21,264 bases of DNA from a virus, in IMG/VR virus record IMGVR_UViG_3300006810_000490, positions 1 through 21,264 of that record. One strand, 5' to 3'. The position numbers and the translations under genes were made by a program. Position 1 is the stretch's first letter. Each line of letters begins with the position of its first letter. This document shows positions 1 to 7,529 of this stretch, in pieces. Under the pieces are notes generated by a model. The model did no database searches. It had not been told where the DNA came from and saw nothing but the letters and a program-made list of their open reading frames with translations.

Positions 1-2
1 AG

Positions 3-158
3 ATGCAAGCGCTAAAAAAGGAGAACGACCAGCTAAAGCCCCTAATCCCCAGGGTGGCGGTCTTAGAGTCGCAGGCCACCAAAATGGGCGAAGACCTACA
101 AGAGATCAAATCAGACATCAAATTAATTCGCGATTTCTTGATGCGAGGTGAGAAATGA
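3..158 (+). CDS. C-terminal part of a small coiled-coil protein (5' end uncertain)
   Basis: An open frame from the left edge ends at TGA 156-158. The first ATG in the window is at base 3 and would give a 51-residue protein, but the gene may begin upstream. The visible protein is charged and rich in Lys, Glu, Asp and Leu with leucine or isoleucine at heptad-like spacing, and it ends in a segment reading EIKSDIKLIRDFL. This predicts a coiled-coil helix. There is no obvious membrane segment or signal peptide. Its stop overlaps the next start in an ATGA (155-158), so the two are probably translationally coupled. I do not recognise a family. Because the partner looks like a small membrane protein, a role as a lysis accessory or membrane-complex partner is possible but is only inference. 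Confidence 0.5.
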   Translation: MQALKKENDQLKPLIPRVAVLESQATKMGEDLQEIKSDIKLIRDFLMRGEK

Positions 159-484
159 GTCTGGTCACTCTGCTGGCTGGTCCGATTATTGAAATGGGGA
201 AAGAGCACTTTGCTCGTAAAGGTCGGATCAAAGCGGCAAAAGAAGAAGCAGCTATAGAGGCTATAAAAACTCGGTCAAAAAACCCCGGATATATGGACGA
301 CTTTTTGTTGTTCCTACATGCCGGGCCAATCGTCGGAGTTTTCTTTCCGCAAACGCGCGTACACACGATGGAGGGCATTGAGGCGCTGTCGGCATTACCT
401 GAGTGGTATCTAGCGGTCTGGTTTACGATGATCGCAGGTGTGTGGGGCGCACCTAAGCTGGCAGATCTCAAGTTAAAGAGATGA
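155..484 (+). CDS. Small membrane protein, putative holin (GTA-holin/3TM-like)
   Basis: A 109-residue protein begins at ATG 155 behind a GAGGTGAG ribosome site (145-152). A lysine- and alanine-rich amphipathic helix lies at about residues 15-40. It is followed by a hydrophobic segment at about 48-66 (MDDFLLFLHAGPIVGVFFP) and a second at about 84-98, preceded by the motif ALPEWY. From memory, the pattern of amphipathic helix, then membrane segment with FFP, then LPEWY and a second membrane segment occurs in small phage proteins annotated as holins of the gene-transfer-agent 3TM type. A holin would sit in the inner membrane and release the lysin. No lysin is next to it, and it lies directly before the terminase, overlapping it by ATGA (481-484). 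The membrane nature is clear from sequence; the holin call is moderate. Confidence 0.5.
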   Translation: MSLVTLLAGPIIEMGKEHFARKGRIKAAKEEAAIEAIKTRSKNPGYMDDFLLFLHAGPIVGVFFPQTRVHTMEGIEALSALPEWYLAVWFTMIAGVWGAPKLADLKLKR

Positions 485-2154
485 AACAGCAAACAGAGCA
501 GGAGATTTGCGACATTGCTTGGCGCTACGCAGAGCAAGTCGCAGAGGGAAAATTACCGGCGTGTGAGTACATAAAACTCTCATGCAAACGCGCATTAGAT
601 ATGCGTAAACGTACTGATATCACTTTTGACCCGGCAGCCGCCGTGCGACCTATACGTTTTGCTAATTTTATTAAGCACCTTAAGGGTCCAAAGGCTGGCG
701 AGCAGATCCAATTCGAACCTTGGCAGATGTTTCTTGTCAGTCAGGTGTATGGCTGGAAACGCGCTGACGGTTTGCGCTTACGCCGGTCAGTTTATATCGA
801 AGTGCCCAGAAAAAGCGGCAAGAGCACATTGTGTTCCGTCCTGTGTCTGTACCACCTTATGGCAGACGCAGAGGCGTCGGCAGAGGTCTACTCTGCGGCA
901 ACGTCGCGCGACCAGGCACGTATCGTGTTCGGCGACGCGCAGGCTATGGCGCGTGGTTCGGGTGATCTCAGTAAGCATTTAACGATCAACCGCAGCACTA
1001 TCGCTTTCCAGCGCGCAAACAGTAAGTTTGAGCCATTATCGGCTGACGCTGGGAGCCTAGAGGGGCGTTCGCCGTCATTTTCGGTAATTGATGAGCTACA
1101 CGTTCACAAAACACCGGAAGTCTATGACGTGCTTAACGTTGCGTCTGGCGCACGGGAACAACCGCTACTGTTCGCCATAACGACAGCCGGCGTAAACCGT
1201 GAAGGCATCTGCTATCAGCAGCGCGACTACGCCATCAAAGTGCTACAAGGACACGTTGATGACGATACGTTCTTTAGTCTTATTTATGGCATCGACGACG
1301 CTGACGATTGGCGCGACCCTGACGTTTGGGTCAAGGCTAATCCTAACTACGGCGTGTCTGTACAGCCTGACGACCTGTCGCGATTGGCTAAACAGGCAGA
1401 AGAGTCACCGTCTGCCGAGACGAACTTTAAAACCAAGCGCTTAAACGTATGGTGTAACACAGACTCTGCGTGGCTATCGCTCAGTGCCTGGGACGCGTGT
1501 AACAAGCCTCGGCCACCTATAGAGCACTTTAAGGGAAAGCCCTGCTACGTCGGTCTCGACCTCGCGTCAGTGTCTGACTTTGCGTGTGTCGCCTATTTGT
1601 TCCAAGAAGACGGCTTACTGTACCCGTACGTAAAGTCGTACGTCCCTATGGACACTGTTCTCGATAAATCAGGCGCTATGGGCGCGAAATATCGCGAGTG
1701 GATGGACAGCGGCTACCTAGTCGCTACAGACGGCAGTGTCACAGACCTCGCTTACATCCGCGAGGAGCTTTTACAAGCCTTTGAGACCTATCAGGTTAAG
1801 CAAGTTGCTTTTGACCCATACGGCGCATTAGGGCTCGTCACAGAGCTCATTGATCGCGGACTCCCGATGGTCAAGGTGCCACAGAACATTATGTCGTTAT
1901 CAGACCCGTCAAAAGAGTTTGAGAAGTCAGTGCTAGGCAAAACGCTGTGCCACGGAGACGACCCGGTGCTGCGCTGGATGGCTGCGAACTGCGTCATCTA
2001 CACAGACCCCAACGACAACATCAAGGTCAAGAAACAACAAGCGGCCAACAAGATTGACGGCGTTATCGCGCTGATCATGGCGCTTGGTCGGATGAAACTT
2101 AATGGAGGGCTAACGCCTAGCCCCTACGAATCTAGAGGCATACGAACTCTATAG
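481..2154 (+). CDS. terL: Terminase large subunit
   Basis: This 557-residue protein is the ATP-driven DNA-packaging motor and nuclease that docks on the portal. The N-terminal ATPase shows a Walker A PRKSGKS at residues 109-115, a Walker B with catalytic glutamate SVIDELH at 201-207, and a coupling motif AITTAG at 232-237. The C-terminal RNase H-like nuclease shows candidate metal-binding acids at GLDLAS (Asp360), AFDPYG (Asp445) and KIDGVIAL (Asp526). Length and motif order fit the HK97 gp2 / Terminase_1 type. The start ATG overlaps the upstream stop (ATGA) and has only a weak purine-rich site (about 474-480), suggesting coupled translation. No small terminase subunit is visible; it would have to lie upstream of the window. 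The family call is very secure. Confidence 0.97.
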   Translation: MKQQTEQEICDIAWRYAEQVAEGKLPACEYIKLSCKRALDMRKRTDITFDPAAAVRPIRFANFIKHLKGPKAGEQIQFEPWQMFLVSQVYGWKRADGLRLRRSVYIEVPRKSGKSTLCSVLCLYHLMADAEASAEVYSAATSRDQARIVFGDAQAMARGSGDLSKHLTINRSTIAFQRANSKFEPLSADAGSLEGRSPSFSVIDELHVHKTPEVYDVLNVASGAREQPLLFAITTAGVNREGICYQQRDYAIKVLQGHVDDDTFFSLIYGIDDADDWRDPDVWVKANPNYGVSVQPDDLSRLAKQAEESPSAETNFKTKRLNVWCNTDSAWLSLSAWDACNKPRPPIEHFKGKPCYVGLDLASVSDFACVAYLFQEDGLLYPYVKSYVPMDTVLDKSGAMGAKYREWMDSGYLVATDGSVTDLAYIREELLQAFETYQVKQVAFDPYGALGLVTELIDRGLPMVKVPQNIMSLSDPSKEFEKSVLGKTLCHGDDPVLRWMAANCVIYTDPNDNIKVKKQQAANKIDGVIALIMALGRMKLNGGLTPSPYESRGIRTL

Positions 2155-2162
2155 GAGACCCA

Positions 2163-3407
2163 ATGGCGTGGTATAACTTTCGAAGGTCCGCGCCGCAGCA
2201 GAAGAACGCATACAGTCTGGATTCCCCAGCGTTGCTCGATATGATGCTGCGCGCTGACAAACCTGGACTAAGCTCCGTGTCGTCCGAAGCGGCGATGCGC
2301 CTGTCAACCGTCTATTCCTGCATCAAGGTGCTGTCAGAAACCGTCAGCACACTGCCCTGTCACCTTTACAAACTAAGCGCTGACCGTATGACGCGGACGC
2401 ACGCTTATGACGACATTTTGCACACGCTTTGTATGCGCTCTCCGAACGATTGGCAGACGGCGCAAGAATTTTGGCAGATGCAGGTAGTCAATCTGTGCCT
2501 ACGTGGTAACAGCTACAACTACATAGTAAGAGGAGGATCTGGCCGTGTCGTTGCACTTCACCCGATACCTGTCGACTCAGTACATGTACATGTCGAAGCC
2601 CAAAATCGCATTCATTACAGCGTTACTATTGGCGAAAAAGGTAAGCAGCGTACCGAAATATTTGATCCGTCCGAAATTCTTCACTTTAAATCGATGTCTC
2701 TGGACGGCATTACTGGTATCAGCCCTATCTCATACCAGGGCTCTTTACTGGGCGGCGCCATTGAGCAGCGAGATCATAGTAATTCCGTGTTCGCAAACGG
2801 ATCGACGCCACGTGGTGTCCTCCAAGTCGACGGCACACTTTCAGACGACGCCTACAGCAACCTTAAAGATTCCTGGGAAGGAGCTCACGGTGGACGGTCT
2901 AATGCAAATCGTGTCGCTTTATTGGAAGCCGGCGTACGGTTTGAGCCTATATCCATGTCTCCAGGAGACGTGCAGTTATTAGAGACACGTAAGCTGTCTC
3001 GTGAAGAGATATGCGGCATTTTCCGCGTCCCACCGCACATGATTGCTGACTTATCGCGAGCAACATTCAGCAACATCGAAGAACAAACCCTCGACTTCTA
3101 TCGATCAGCCATCTACCCGTACATTCGCGGCTTTGAAACGCGCATGAACTACTCGCTGCTCGGCGACTCCACTCGTGAGTTCCGCTTTGAGGTAGGCGAG
3201 CTCCTACGTGGTGACTTTGCTGGCGAAGTCGACGCATACAAAAAGCTTTTGGAGATCGGCGTGATGTCACCCAACGAGGTCAGACACAAGCTTGATATGA
3301 ACCCACGCGAAGGCGGTGACGACTACGTTACTGACAGTAATAACTTGACGTTTGGCGCAAACGAACCAGAGCCGCCAGCGGAGGAAGAAGCAGATGAACA
3401 GGAATGA
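2163..3407 (+). CDS. Portal protein (HK97 gp3 type)
   Basis: This 414-residue protein would form the dodecameric ring at the unique capsid vertex through which DNA enters and leaves and onto which the connector assembles. Family-typical signs are the N-terminal stretch AAMRLSTVYSCIKVLSETV, the central GNSYNYIVR with HPIPVDSV, the GISPI segment followed by a run ending in FANGSTPRG, and the C-terminal REEICGIFRVPPHMIAD helix-loop with the run from SNIEEQTLDFY. The length is usual for the Phage_portal family (PF04860). A TAGGAGA ribosome site (2152-2158) overlaps the terminase stop. The C-terminus is acidic and disordered-looking (EPEPPAEEEADEQE) and its coding end overlaps the start of the protease gene by 14 bases. 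Confidence 0.96.
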   Translation: MAWYNFRRSAPQQKNAYSLDSPALLDMMLRADKPGLSSVSSEAAMRLSTVYSCIKVLSETVSTLPCHLYKLSADRMTRTHAYDDILHTLCMRSPNDWQTAQEFWQMQVVNLCLRGNSYNYIVRGGSGRVVALHPIPVDSVHVHVEAQNRIHYSVTIGEKGKQRTEIFDPSEILHFKSMSLDGITGISPISYQGSLLGGAIEQRDHSNSVFANGSTPRGVLQVDGTLSDDAYSNLKDSWEGAHGGRSNANRVALLEAGVRFEPISMSPGDVQLLETRKLSREEICGIFRVPPHMIADLSRATFSNIEEQTLDFYRSAIYPYIRGFETRMNYSLLGDSTREFRFEVGELLRGDFAGEVDAYKKLLEIGVMSPNEVRHKLDMNPREGGDDYVTDSNNLTFGANEPEPPAEEEADEQE

Positions 3408-4122
3408 GGCTATGAAAAAGGTATTCACGATTGAAAACCTAAAGTTGTATGACGACGAGGAGCGGAAATTTGAAGGTTACGCATCCACTTTCGGCAATGA
3501 AGATCGTGTTGGCGACATCGTTGAGCCGGGTGCGTTTACCAAGTCACTTTCTCAGCATAAAAACGAAGGCACTATGCCGTCGATGCTGCTTCATCACGAT
3601 ATGAAGCGCCCAATCGGCAAGTGGACAAGTATCGTCGAAGACGGAAAAGGCCTACGCGTTACCGGCACCCTGACTAAGGGTGTACGCGATGCAGACGAGG
3701 CATACGCGCTACTTAAAGACGGCGCGCTGAACAGTATGTCGATCGGTTACATCCCGACAAAAGAGGAGTACGACCGAAAGACCGGAGCTAACCTTTTGCA
3801 AGAGGTAAAGCTTCACGAAATTTCACTTGTCACTATCCCAGCAAATCGTATGGCTACGGTCACTGCGGTTAAGGATGCTGACGGTGAACTCAACGTGCGT
3901 GAGATCGAACGAGCACTGCGTGAAGCAGGTTTGTCTCGTCGCGAAGCGAAGGCACTACTGGCTGAAGGCTACAAAGCTTTGACGCCACAAGAGGACGCAG
4001 TCGAAGAATCAGAACCTGAGCGTGACGCTAAGGCCGACGAACGACAGCAACGCCTCAAGTCGATGTTGGACAAGCTGAACAACATCTATCCCCACACCTT
4101 AAAAGGAATAGGCAATGACTGA
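3394..4122 (+). CDS. Prohead maturation protease (HK97 gp4 / peptidase S78 type)
   Basis: This protein of about 242 residues would cleave the scaffold-like N-terminus of the capsid protein during head maturation. It carries the family start KFEGYASTFGNEDRVGDIV (about 25-43), the LLHHD motif with the candidate catalytic His67/68, GALNSMSIGY with the candidate nucleophile Ser114 or Ser116, and the LHEISLVTIPAN strand (140-151) that typically completes the site. The C-terminal 90 residues are charged and helical. I chose ATG 3394, eight bases behind GAGGA (3381-3385). ATG 3412 is also possible, eight bases behind AGGA (3400-3403), and would match the usual compact N-terminus. The farther upstream in-frame ATG at 3352 lies deep in portal coding sequence and is unlikely. 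Confidence 0.93.
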   Translation: MNRNEAMKKVFTIENLKLYDDEERKFEGYASTFGNEDRVGDIVEPGAFTKSLSQHKNEGTMPSMLLHHDMKRPIGKWTSIVEDGKGLRVTGTLTKGVRDADEAYALLKDGALNSMSIGYIPTKEEYDRKTGANLLQEVKLHEISLVTIPANRMATVTAVKDADGELNVREIERALREAGLSRREAKALLAEGYKALTPQEDAVEESEPERDAKADERQQRLKSMLDKLNNIYPHTLKGIGND

Positions 4123-5353
4123 AGAAGTTAAGGTCGAGGCTGTGGAAGCTGAAGTTCCAGCGGCTGACGACGTCACTTTAGACGCTGTTGAAAAGGCCAT
4201 CGAAGACGTTACTACCCAGAACAAGGAAGTAACTGCTGAGAACGAAGAGCTCAAGTCTCAAGCTGCAAGTGCAGCAAAAGAACTCGCAGATTTGCGCGCT
4301 GACCTCGACGAGGTAAAAGCAAAGCAAGCTGCTCCCGCATTTATCAAATCTCATGAGGAGAAATCCGTGGACACACGTGAAAACTTCAAGATCTTTTTGA
4401 AGGATGGCGTTGAAGGGCTTCGTAAAAAAGGCACTGATATGCAAATCTCTACTGACGCTCAAGGTGGCTATGCGCTTCCCGAAGAGCTTCGTCAGGAAAT
4501 CATTAAGCTCCAGTACGAGCAGTCGCCTCTACGTCAAGTATGTTCAGTAGTTTCTGCTGACACTACTGACGTTAAGCAACTGGTCGGTATCGGTGACGCA
4601 GCATCAGGCTGGGTTGGCGAAACTGACGCTCGCGCGCAAACAAACGCGCCTGAGCTCGCACAGCGCACAGCGACATTTGGTGAGATTTATGCTCGCCCAC
4701 GTATTTACCAGCACATGCTCGAAGATGCTTTCTTTGACGCTGCTGGCTACGTGACTACAGAAGTCGCTCGTCAGTTTTCTGAGCAAGAAGGTTCTGCTTT
4801 CTTGAGCGGTAACGGCACAAACAAGCCCGTAGGCATCCTTAACGGCCTGACCCTCGGTTCAGACCAAGCGTTGAACAATACGACTGGTAAGTTCCAGGTT
4901 ATGGACTCAGGCGTAAACAACAGCCTCGGTGCTACTTCAAGCGCAATCATCGATTTCCTCCGCACAGTCGTGAAGTCGGTCAAGACGCCTTACCTTGGCG
5001 GCTGCCGCTGGATGATGAACCGAAGCACTCACGACACTCTCGTGGGCCTTAAGAACGCAGATGGCGAGTACTTCTTGCAGCGTGACATCACGCAGGCAGC
5101 AGCTACCAGCTTGTTCGGCTACAGCATTGTCATCAACGAGGACATGGACGACATCGACGAAGGCGCAGCATCTGCACCTATCATGTTTGGTGACTTCGCC
5201 CAGGCGTTCCAGATTGTTGACCGTGTAGGTGTATCTATCCTCAACGATCCTTACACCAACCCCGGTTCGGTCATGTACTACACACGTAAGCGTGTAGGCT
5301 CAATGGTCCTTAATGCAGAAGCGCTGAAGGTAGTTTCAGTAGCACACGCCTAA
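4115..5353 (+). CDS. Major capsid protein (HK97 fold)
   Basis: This 412-residue protein would build the icosahedral shell. The first 75 or so residues are acidic and heptad-rich (VEKAIEDVTTQNKEV onward), which matches the HK97 delta domain that acts as a built-in scaffold and is removed by the protease. The mature part probably begins somewhere between residues 80 and 110, before the conserved QGGYALPEELRQEII. Later family signs are GDAASGWVGET, the FLSGNGTNKPVGIL loop, and the C-terminal region with MFGDFAQAFQIVDRVGVSI. There is no separate scaffold gene, as expected. An AAAAGGA ribosome site (4101-4107) lies in the end of the protease gene, which overlaps it by eight bases. Tandem TAA stops (5351-5356) end the gene. 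Confidence 0.96.
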   Translation: MTEEVKVEAVEAEVPAADDVTLDAVEKAIEDVTTQNKEVTAENEELKSQAASAAKELADLRADLDEVKAKQAAPAFIKSHEEKSVDTRENFKIFLKDGVEGLRKKGTDMQISTDAQGGYALPEELRQEIIKLQYEQSPLRQVCSVVSADTTDVKQLVGIGDAASGWVGETDARAQTNAPELAQRTATFGEIYARPRIYQHMLEDAFFDAAGYVTTEVARQFSEQEGSAFLSGNGTNKPVGILNGLTLGSDQALNNTTGKFQVMDSGVNNSLGATSSAIIDFLRTVVKSVKTPYLGGCRWMMNRSTHDTLVGLKNADGEYFLQRDITQAAATSLFGYSIVINEDMDDIDEGAASAPIMFGDFAQAFQIVDRVGVSILNDPYTNPGSVMYYTRKRVGSMVLNAEALKVVSVAHA

Positions 5354-5366
5354 TAAGGAGTGAGCA

Positions 5367-5945
5367 ATGGCAGACCCTGTGACACTAGCTGAAGCAAGAC
5401 TGCACTTGCGTCTGCCTTCGAATATCACCACCGACGAACAGACTGAGATCACTCGTCTGATTTCGGTTGCGACGGAGTATGCGGAACAATTCACTAATCG
5501 ACTGTGGACTACAGGTTCACGAGTAGAGACGTTCGATTCGTTCCCTTACTCCGTCCCCCGGAAACGCCAAGGCTTATATTTGCCTGGCGGCAACATCAGT
5601 AGCATCACTAGCATTACTTACTACGACGCTGACTATGCACAGCAAACCTTAGCGTCGTCTGAGTATCGCCTAGTCGGTGCGCCAGAGCGCGCAACTGTTT
5701 ACCCAGGTATGGGCAAAGAGTGGCCGACTGACGTTGCAAACGAGCCTGATCACATCGCTGTTACTTATGCCCTTGACGGGACAGTCGGCGTTCCTGCGGC
5801 AGTAAAGCAAGCTGTTTTACTAACTGTAGGAGCGTTGTACGAGTACCGCGAGGACGGTGTCATCGACAATGCTGGCTTGGCACTTGTGAAAGCGCCCAAA
5901 GCCGCAGAGGACTTGCTTACACCTTACCGAATACGCATAGCGTAA
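5367..5945 (+). CDS. Head-tail connector (HK97 gp6 / phiE125 gp8 type)
   Basis: A 192-residue protein predicted to form the adaptor ring under the portal. The N-terminus (PVTLAEARLHLRLP, then an acidic stretch, then ITRLISVATEYAEQFTNRLW) is the helical signature of phage connector proteins of the gp6-like and phiE125 gp8-like families. A middle beta-rich part (LPGGNISSITSITYYDADYA) and the helical end VPAAVKQAVLLTVGALYEYRED complete the usual arrangement. A TAAGGAG ribosome site (5354-5360) lies six bases before ATG 5367. Its position directly after the capsid gene is canonical. Confidence 0.92.
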   Translation: MADPVTLAEARLHLRLPSNITTDEQTEITRLISVATEYAEQFTNRLWTTGSRVETFDSFPYSVPRKRQGLYLPGGNISSITSITYYDADYAQQTLASSEYRLVGAPERATVYPGMGKEWPTDVANEPDHIAVTYALDGTVGVPAAVKQAVLLTVGALYEYREDGVIDNAGLALVKAPKAAEDLLTPYRIRIA

Positions 5946-5954
5946 GGAGGTAAT

Positions 5955-6284
5955 ATGAGAGCAGGTTCTCTACGTCACACCGCGACGATTTACGAGCGGT
6001 CAGCGACACCCGATGCTTACGGCGCCCTAGACCACACAATGGTTGCGGACGCGGTGACGCATAAGTGTTCCATTAAACAGCGAACTTTCCGCGAGCGTGC
6101 GGAGAACGGTCAAATGATGTCGCGCATCGAGTTTGAGCTTCATTTTCGCTATAGCGAAGCCCTTGAGCTCATCAACCCAGGCGCACAGATAGACGTAGCC
6201 GGCAGACGGCTCGAAGTTCTGTCTTCTTCGGATATGGACGGCAAGCGAAAGCATGTCGTCATATTTGCGGAGGACGTCAGATGA
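5955..6284 (+). CDS. Head-tail adaptor / head closure (stopper) protein
   Basis: A 109-residue protein matching in length and pattern the SPP1 gp16-like family (Phage_H_T_join, PF05521), which caps the connector and stops DNA leaking out. The N-terminal MRAGSLRHTATIYERSATPD and the middle segment with CSIKQRTFRERAENGQ are family-typical. So is the C-terminal run of strands ending in GRRLEVLSSSDMDGKRKHVV. A very strong AAGGAGGT site (5944-5951) overlaps the previous stop, with a short spacer to ATG 5955. The gene ends in an ATGA overlap with the tail terminator gene. Confidence 0.9.
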   Translation: MRAGSLRHTATIYERSATPDAYGALDHTMVADAVTHKCSIKQRTFRERAENGQMMSRIEFELHFRYSEALELINPGAQIDVAGRRLEVLSSSDMDGKRKHVVIFAEDVR

Positions 6285-6673
6285 TTGATCAATCTCTACG
6301 CACAATTATTCTCAACGACTCAACTATCAATAACTTGATTGCGACTAACGGCGTGTACCCACAACGGTTGCCGCAAGAGGTCGACAAGCCCTGTATCGCC
6401 TACCGGGTGATGGATGGCTTTAGTGATCTAACTGCATCAGGCACAACGGCGCTTCGTCGCTACACAGTCGACCTGACTGTGTTTGCAGAAACGTACGGTG
6501 CCATGCGTGAAATCACCGACGCAGTCATTAACAAGTTCAATGGTTTATCGGCCGTACAAGGCTCTGACCATATTGAGTCATCGCGGGTCCACAACGTCGT
6601 CACTGATTTCGAAGAGACGCTTCAGTTGTACTCAGCAACTATCGACATAACCCTTCTTGCACGAGGTAATTAA
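6281..6673 (+). CDS. Tail terminator / tail completion protein (DUF3168 type)
   Basis: A 130-residue protein that would cap the head-proximal end of the tail tube and join it to the stopper. The pattern LRTIILNDSTINNLIATNGVYPQRLPQ, then CIAYRVMDG, then a strand with RRYTVDLTVFAETYGAMREI and a closing LQLYSATIDITLLA, is that of the DUF3168 (gp17-like) family. The position between stopper and tail tube gene supports the call. The start overlaps the previous stop (ATGA 6281-6284), with a GGAGGA site (6269-6274) at good spacing. A GAGGT at 6663-6667, just before this gene's stop, serves the next gene. Confidence 0.87.
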   Translation: MIDQSLRTIILNDSTINNLIATNGVYPQRLPQEVDKPCIAYRVMDGFSDLTASGTTALRRYTVDLTVFAETYGAMREITDAVINKFNGLSAVQGSDHIESSRVHNVVTDFEETLQLYSATIDITLLARGN

Positions 6674-6675
6674 AC

Positions 6676-7143
6676 ATGGCAGCTATATCTGCACCATTCA
6701 CCGGGCAGAAGACCAAGCTTTACGCTAAATCTAGCGCGCACACCTTGTCATCACTGGCAGCCGGCGACCTAGTTGGTGAAGTACAGAACATCGGCGACAT
6801 TGAGCTTTCAGCCAACGTCATCGAGGTATCAACGTACGGATCTGACTACAAAGGTAAGCTGGTCGGTCAACGAGACTCTGGAACCGTAGACATTAGTCTT
6901 AACTGGGTTCCTTCTTCATCTGCACAAGCAGCACAGGACTTACTCCGCACTTCATACGAAAGCGGCGCTAAGGTTTACCTCGTGATTGTTTGGACAGACG
7001 CGTCAGATAACGTGGCAGCTTGCGACTTTGCAGGTTTTGTTCAGAGCTACGCAATTAGCTCACCACTTGAAGATGTAGTGACAGTCAACGTGACTGTAAA
7101 CATCGACGGAGACGTCACCTTCGACACCGACGGTACGCTCTAA
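6676..7143 (+). CDS. Major tail tube protein
   Basis: A 155-residue, mostly beta protein predicted to form the stacked rings of the tail tube. It has the compact layout of small siphovirus tube proteins: an N-terminal GQKTKLYAKSS strand, the GEVQNIGDIELSANVIEVST strand pair, GKLVGQRDSGTVDISLNWVP, and a C-terminal AISSPLEDVVTVNVTVNIDG strand pair. I see no Ig-like C-terminal extension. It follows the tail terminator by two bases, and a strong intrinsic terminator follows it, as often happens after a highly expressed structural gene. The following frameshifted chaperone pair confirms the position in tail gene order. Confidence 0.92.
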   Translation: MAAISAPFTGQKTKLYAKSSAHTLSSLAAGDLVGEVQNIGDIELSANVIEVSTYGSDYKGKLVGQRDSGTVDISLNWVPSSSAQAAQDLLRTSYESGAKVYLVIVWTDASDNVAACDFAGFVQSYAISSPLEDVVTVNVTVNIDGDVTFDTDGTL

Positions 7144-7146
7144 ACG

Positions 7147-7174
7147 AAAGGCACCTACGGGTGCCTTTTTTTTT
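7147..7174 (+). terminator. Intrinsic transcription terminator after the tail tube gene
   Basis: A perfect hairpin pairs GGCACC (7150-7155) with GGTGCC (7160-7165) around a four-base TACG loop. Three further A-T pairs extend the base of the stem, and nine T residues follow (7166-7174). The loop closed by C-G is a UNCG-class tetraloop (cUACGg), known to be exceptionally stable in RNA. It begins three bases after the tube gene stop and ends before the AAGGAGGAG ribosome site of the chaperone gene. It would lower, or stop, transcription into the chaperone and tape measure genes. Confidence 0.92.
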
Positions 7175-7190
7175 GTTTAAGGAGGAGTAA

Positions 7191-7529
7191 ATGGCTCTTA
7201 GTAAAGATCAGATTCTAGGCGCAGTGGACTTTAGCTTTGTAGAGGTAGAAGTCCCTGAATGGGGAGGCACAGTTCGTATTCGCGGCCTATCGGCAGCAGA
7301 ACGCGACCAGTTTGAGGCACGACTAGGTGTGTCCAACGATTTAACCAATATGCGCGCACGTCTTGTCGTCAGTTGCATGGTCGACGATGACGGTAACCGC
7401 ATTTTTAAGGACAGCGAAGCGAATGAGCTCGGTAAGAAAAACGCCGCGGTGATTACGCGACTGTTCGACCAGGTACGCAACCTTTCTGGCATGTCAGACG
7501 AAGCGTTAGGCATTGCTGAAAAAAACTAG
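7191..7529 (+). CDS. Tail assembly chaperone, short form (lambda gpG analogue)
   Basis: A 112-residue acidic protein with a strong AAGGAGGAG site (7179-7187) before ATG 7191. It reads VDFSFVEVEVPEWGGTVRIR, then LSAAERDQFEARLG, then a helical second half (NAAVITRLFDQVRNLSGMSD), which is the usual layout of the first half of a siphovirus tail assembly chaperone. In lambda, gpG and the frameshift product gpGT coat the tape measure protein and recruit tube subunits. The stop TAG (7527-7529) comes immediately after the slippery heptamer at 7520-7526, so most ribosomes would make this short form and some would continue in the -1 frame. Confidence 0.9.
   Translation: MALSKDQILGAVDFSFVEVEVPEWGGTVRIRGLSAAERDQFEARLGVSNDLTNMRARLVVSCMVDDDGNRIFKDSEANELGKKNAAVITRLFDQVRNLSGMSDEALGIAEKN

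Noticed and set aside
1624-1645. Inverted CGTACG repeat as a regulatory site
   Set aside because: It is inside the terminase nuclease coding region and has no nearby gene start; chance is the simplest explanation.
2576-2595. Palindromic ACATGTACATGT-type sequence as an operator
   Set aside because: It lies in the middle of the portal gene and is explained by coding sequence; there is no adjacent promoter.
3352-3393. ATG 3352 as start of the protease
   Set aside because: It would overlap the portal gene by 56 bases and add residues not seen at the compact N-terminus of this family; 3394 or 3412 have good ribosome sites.
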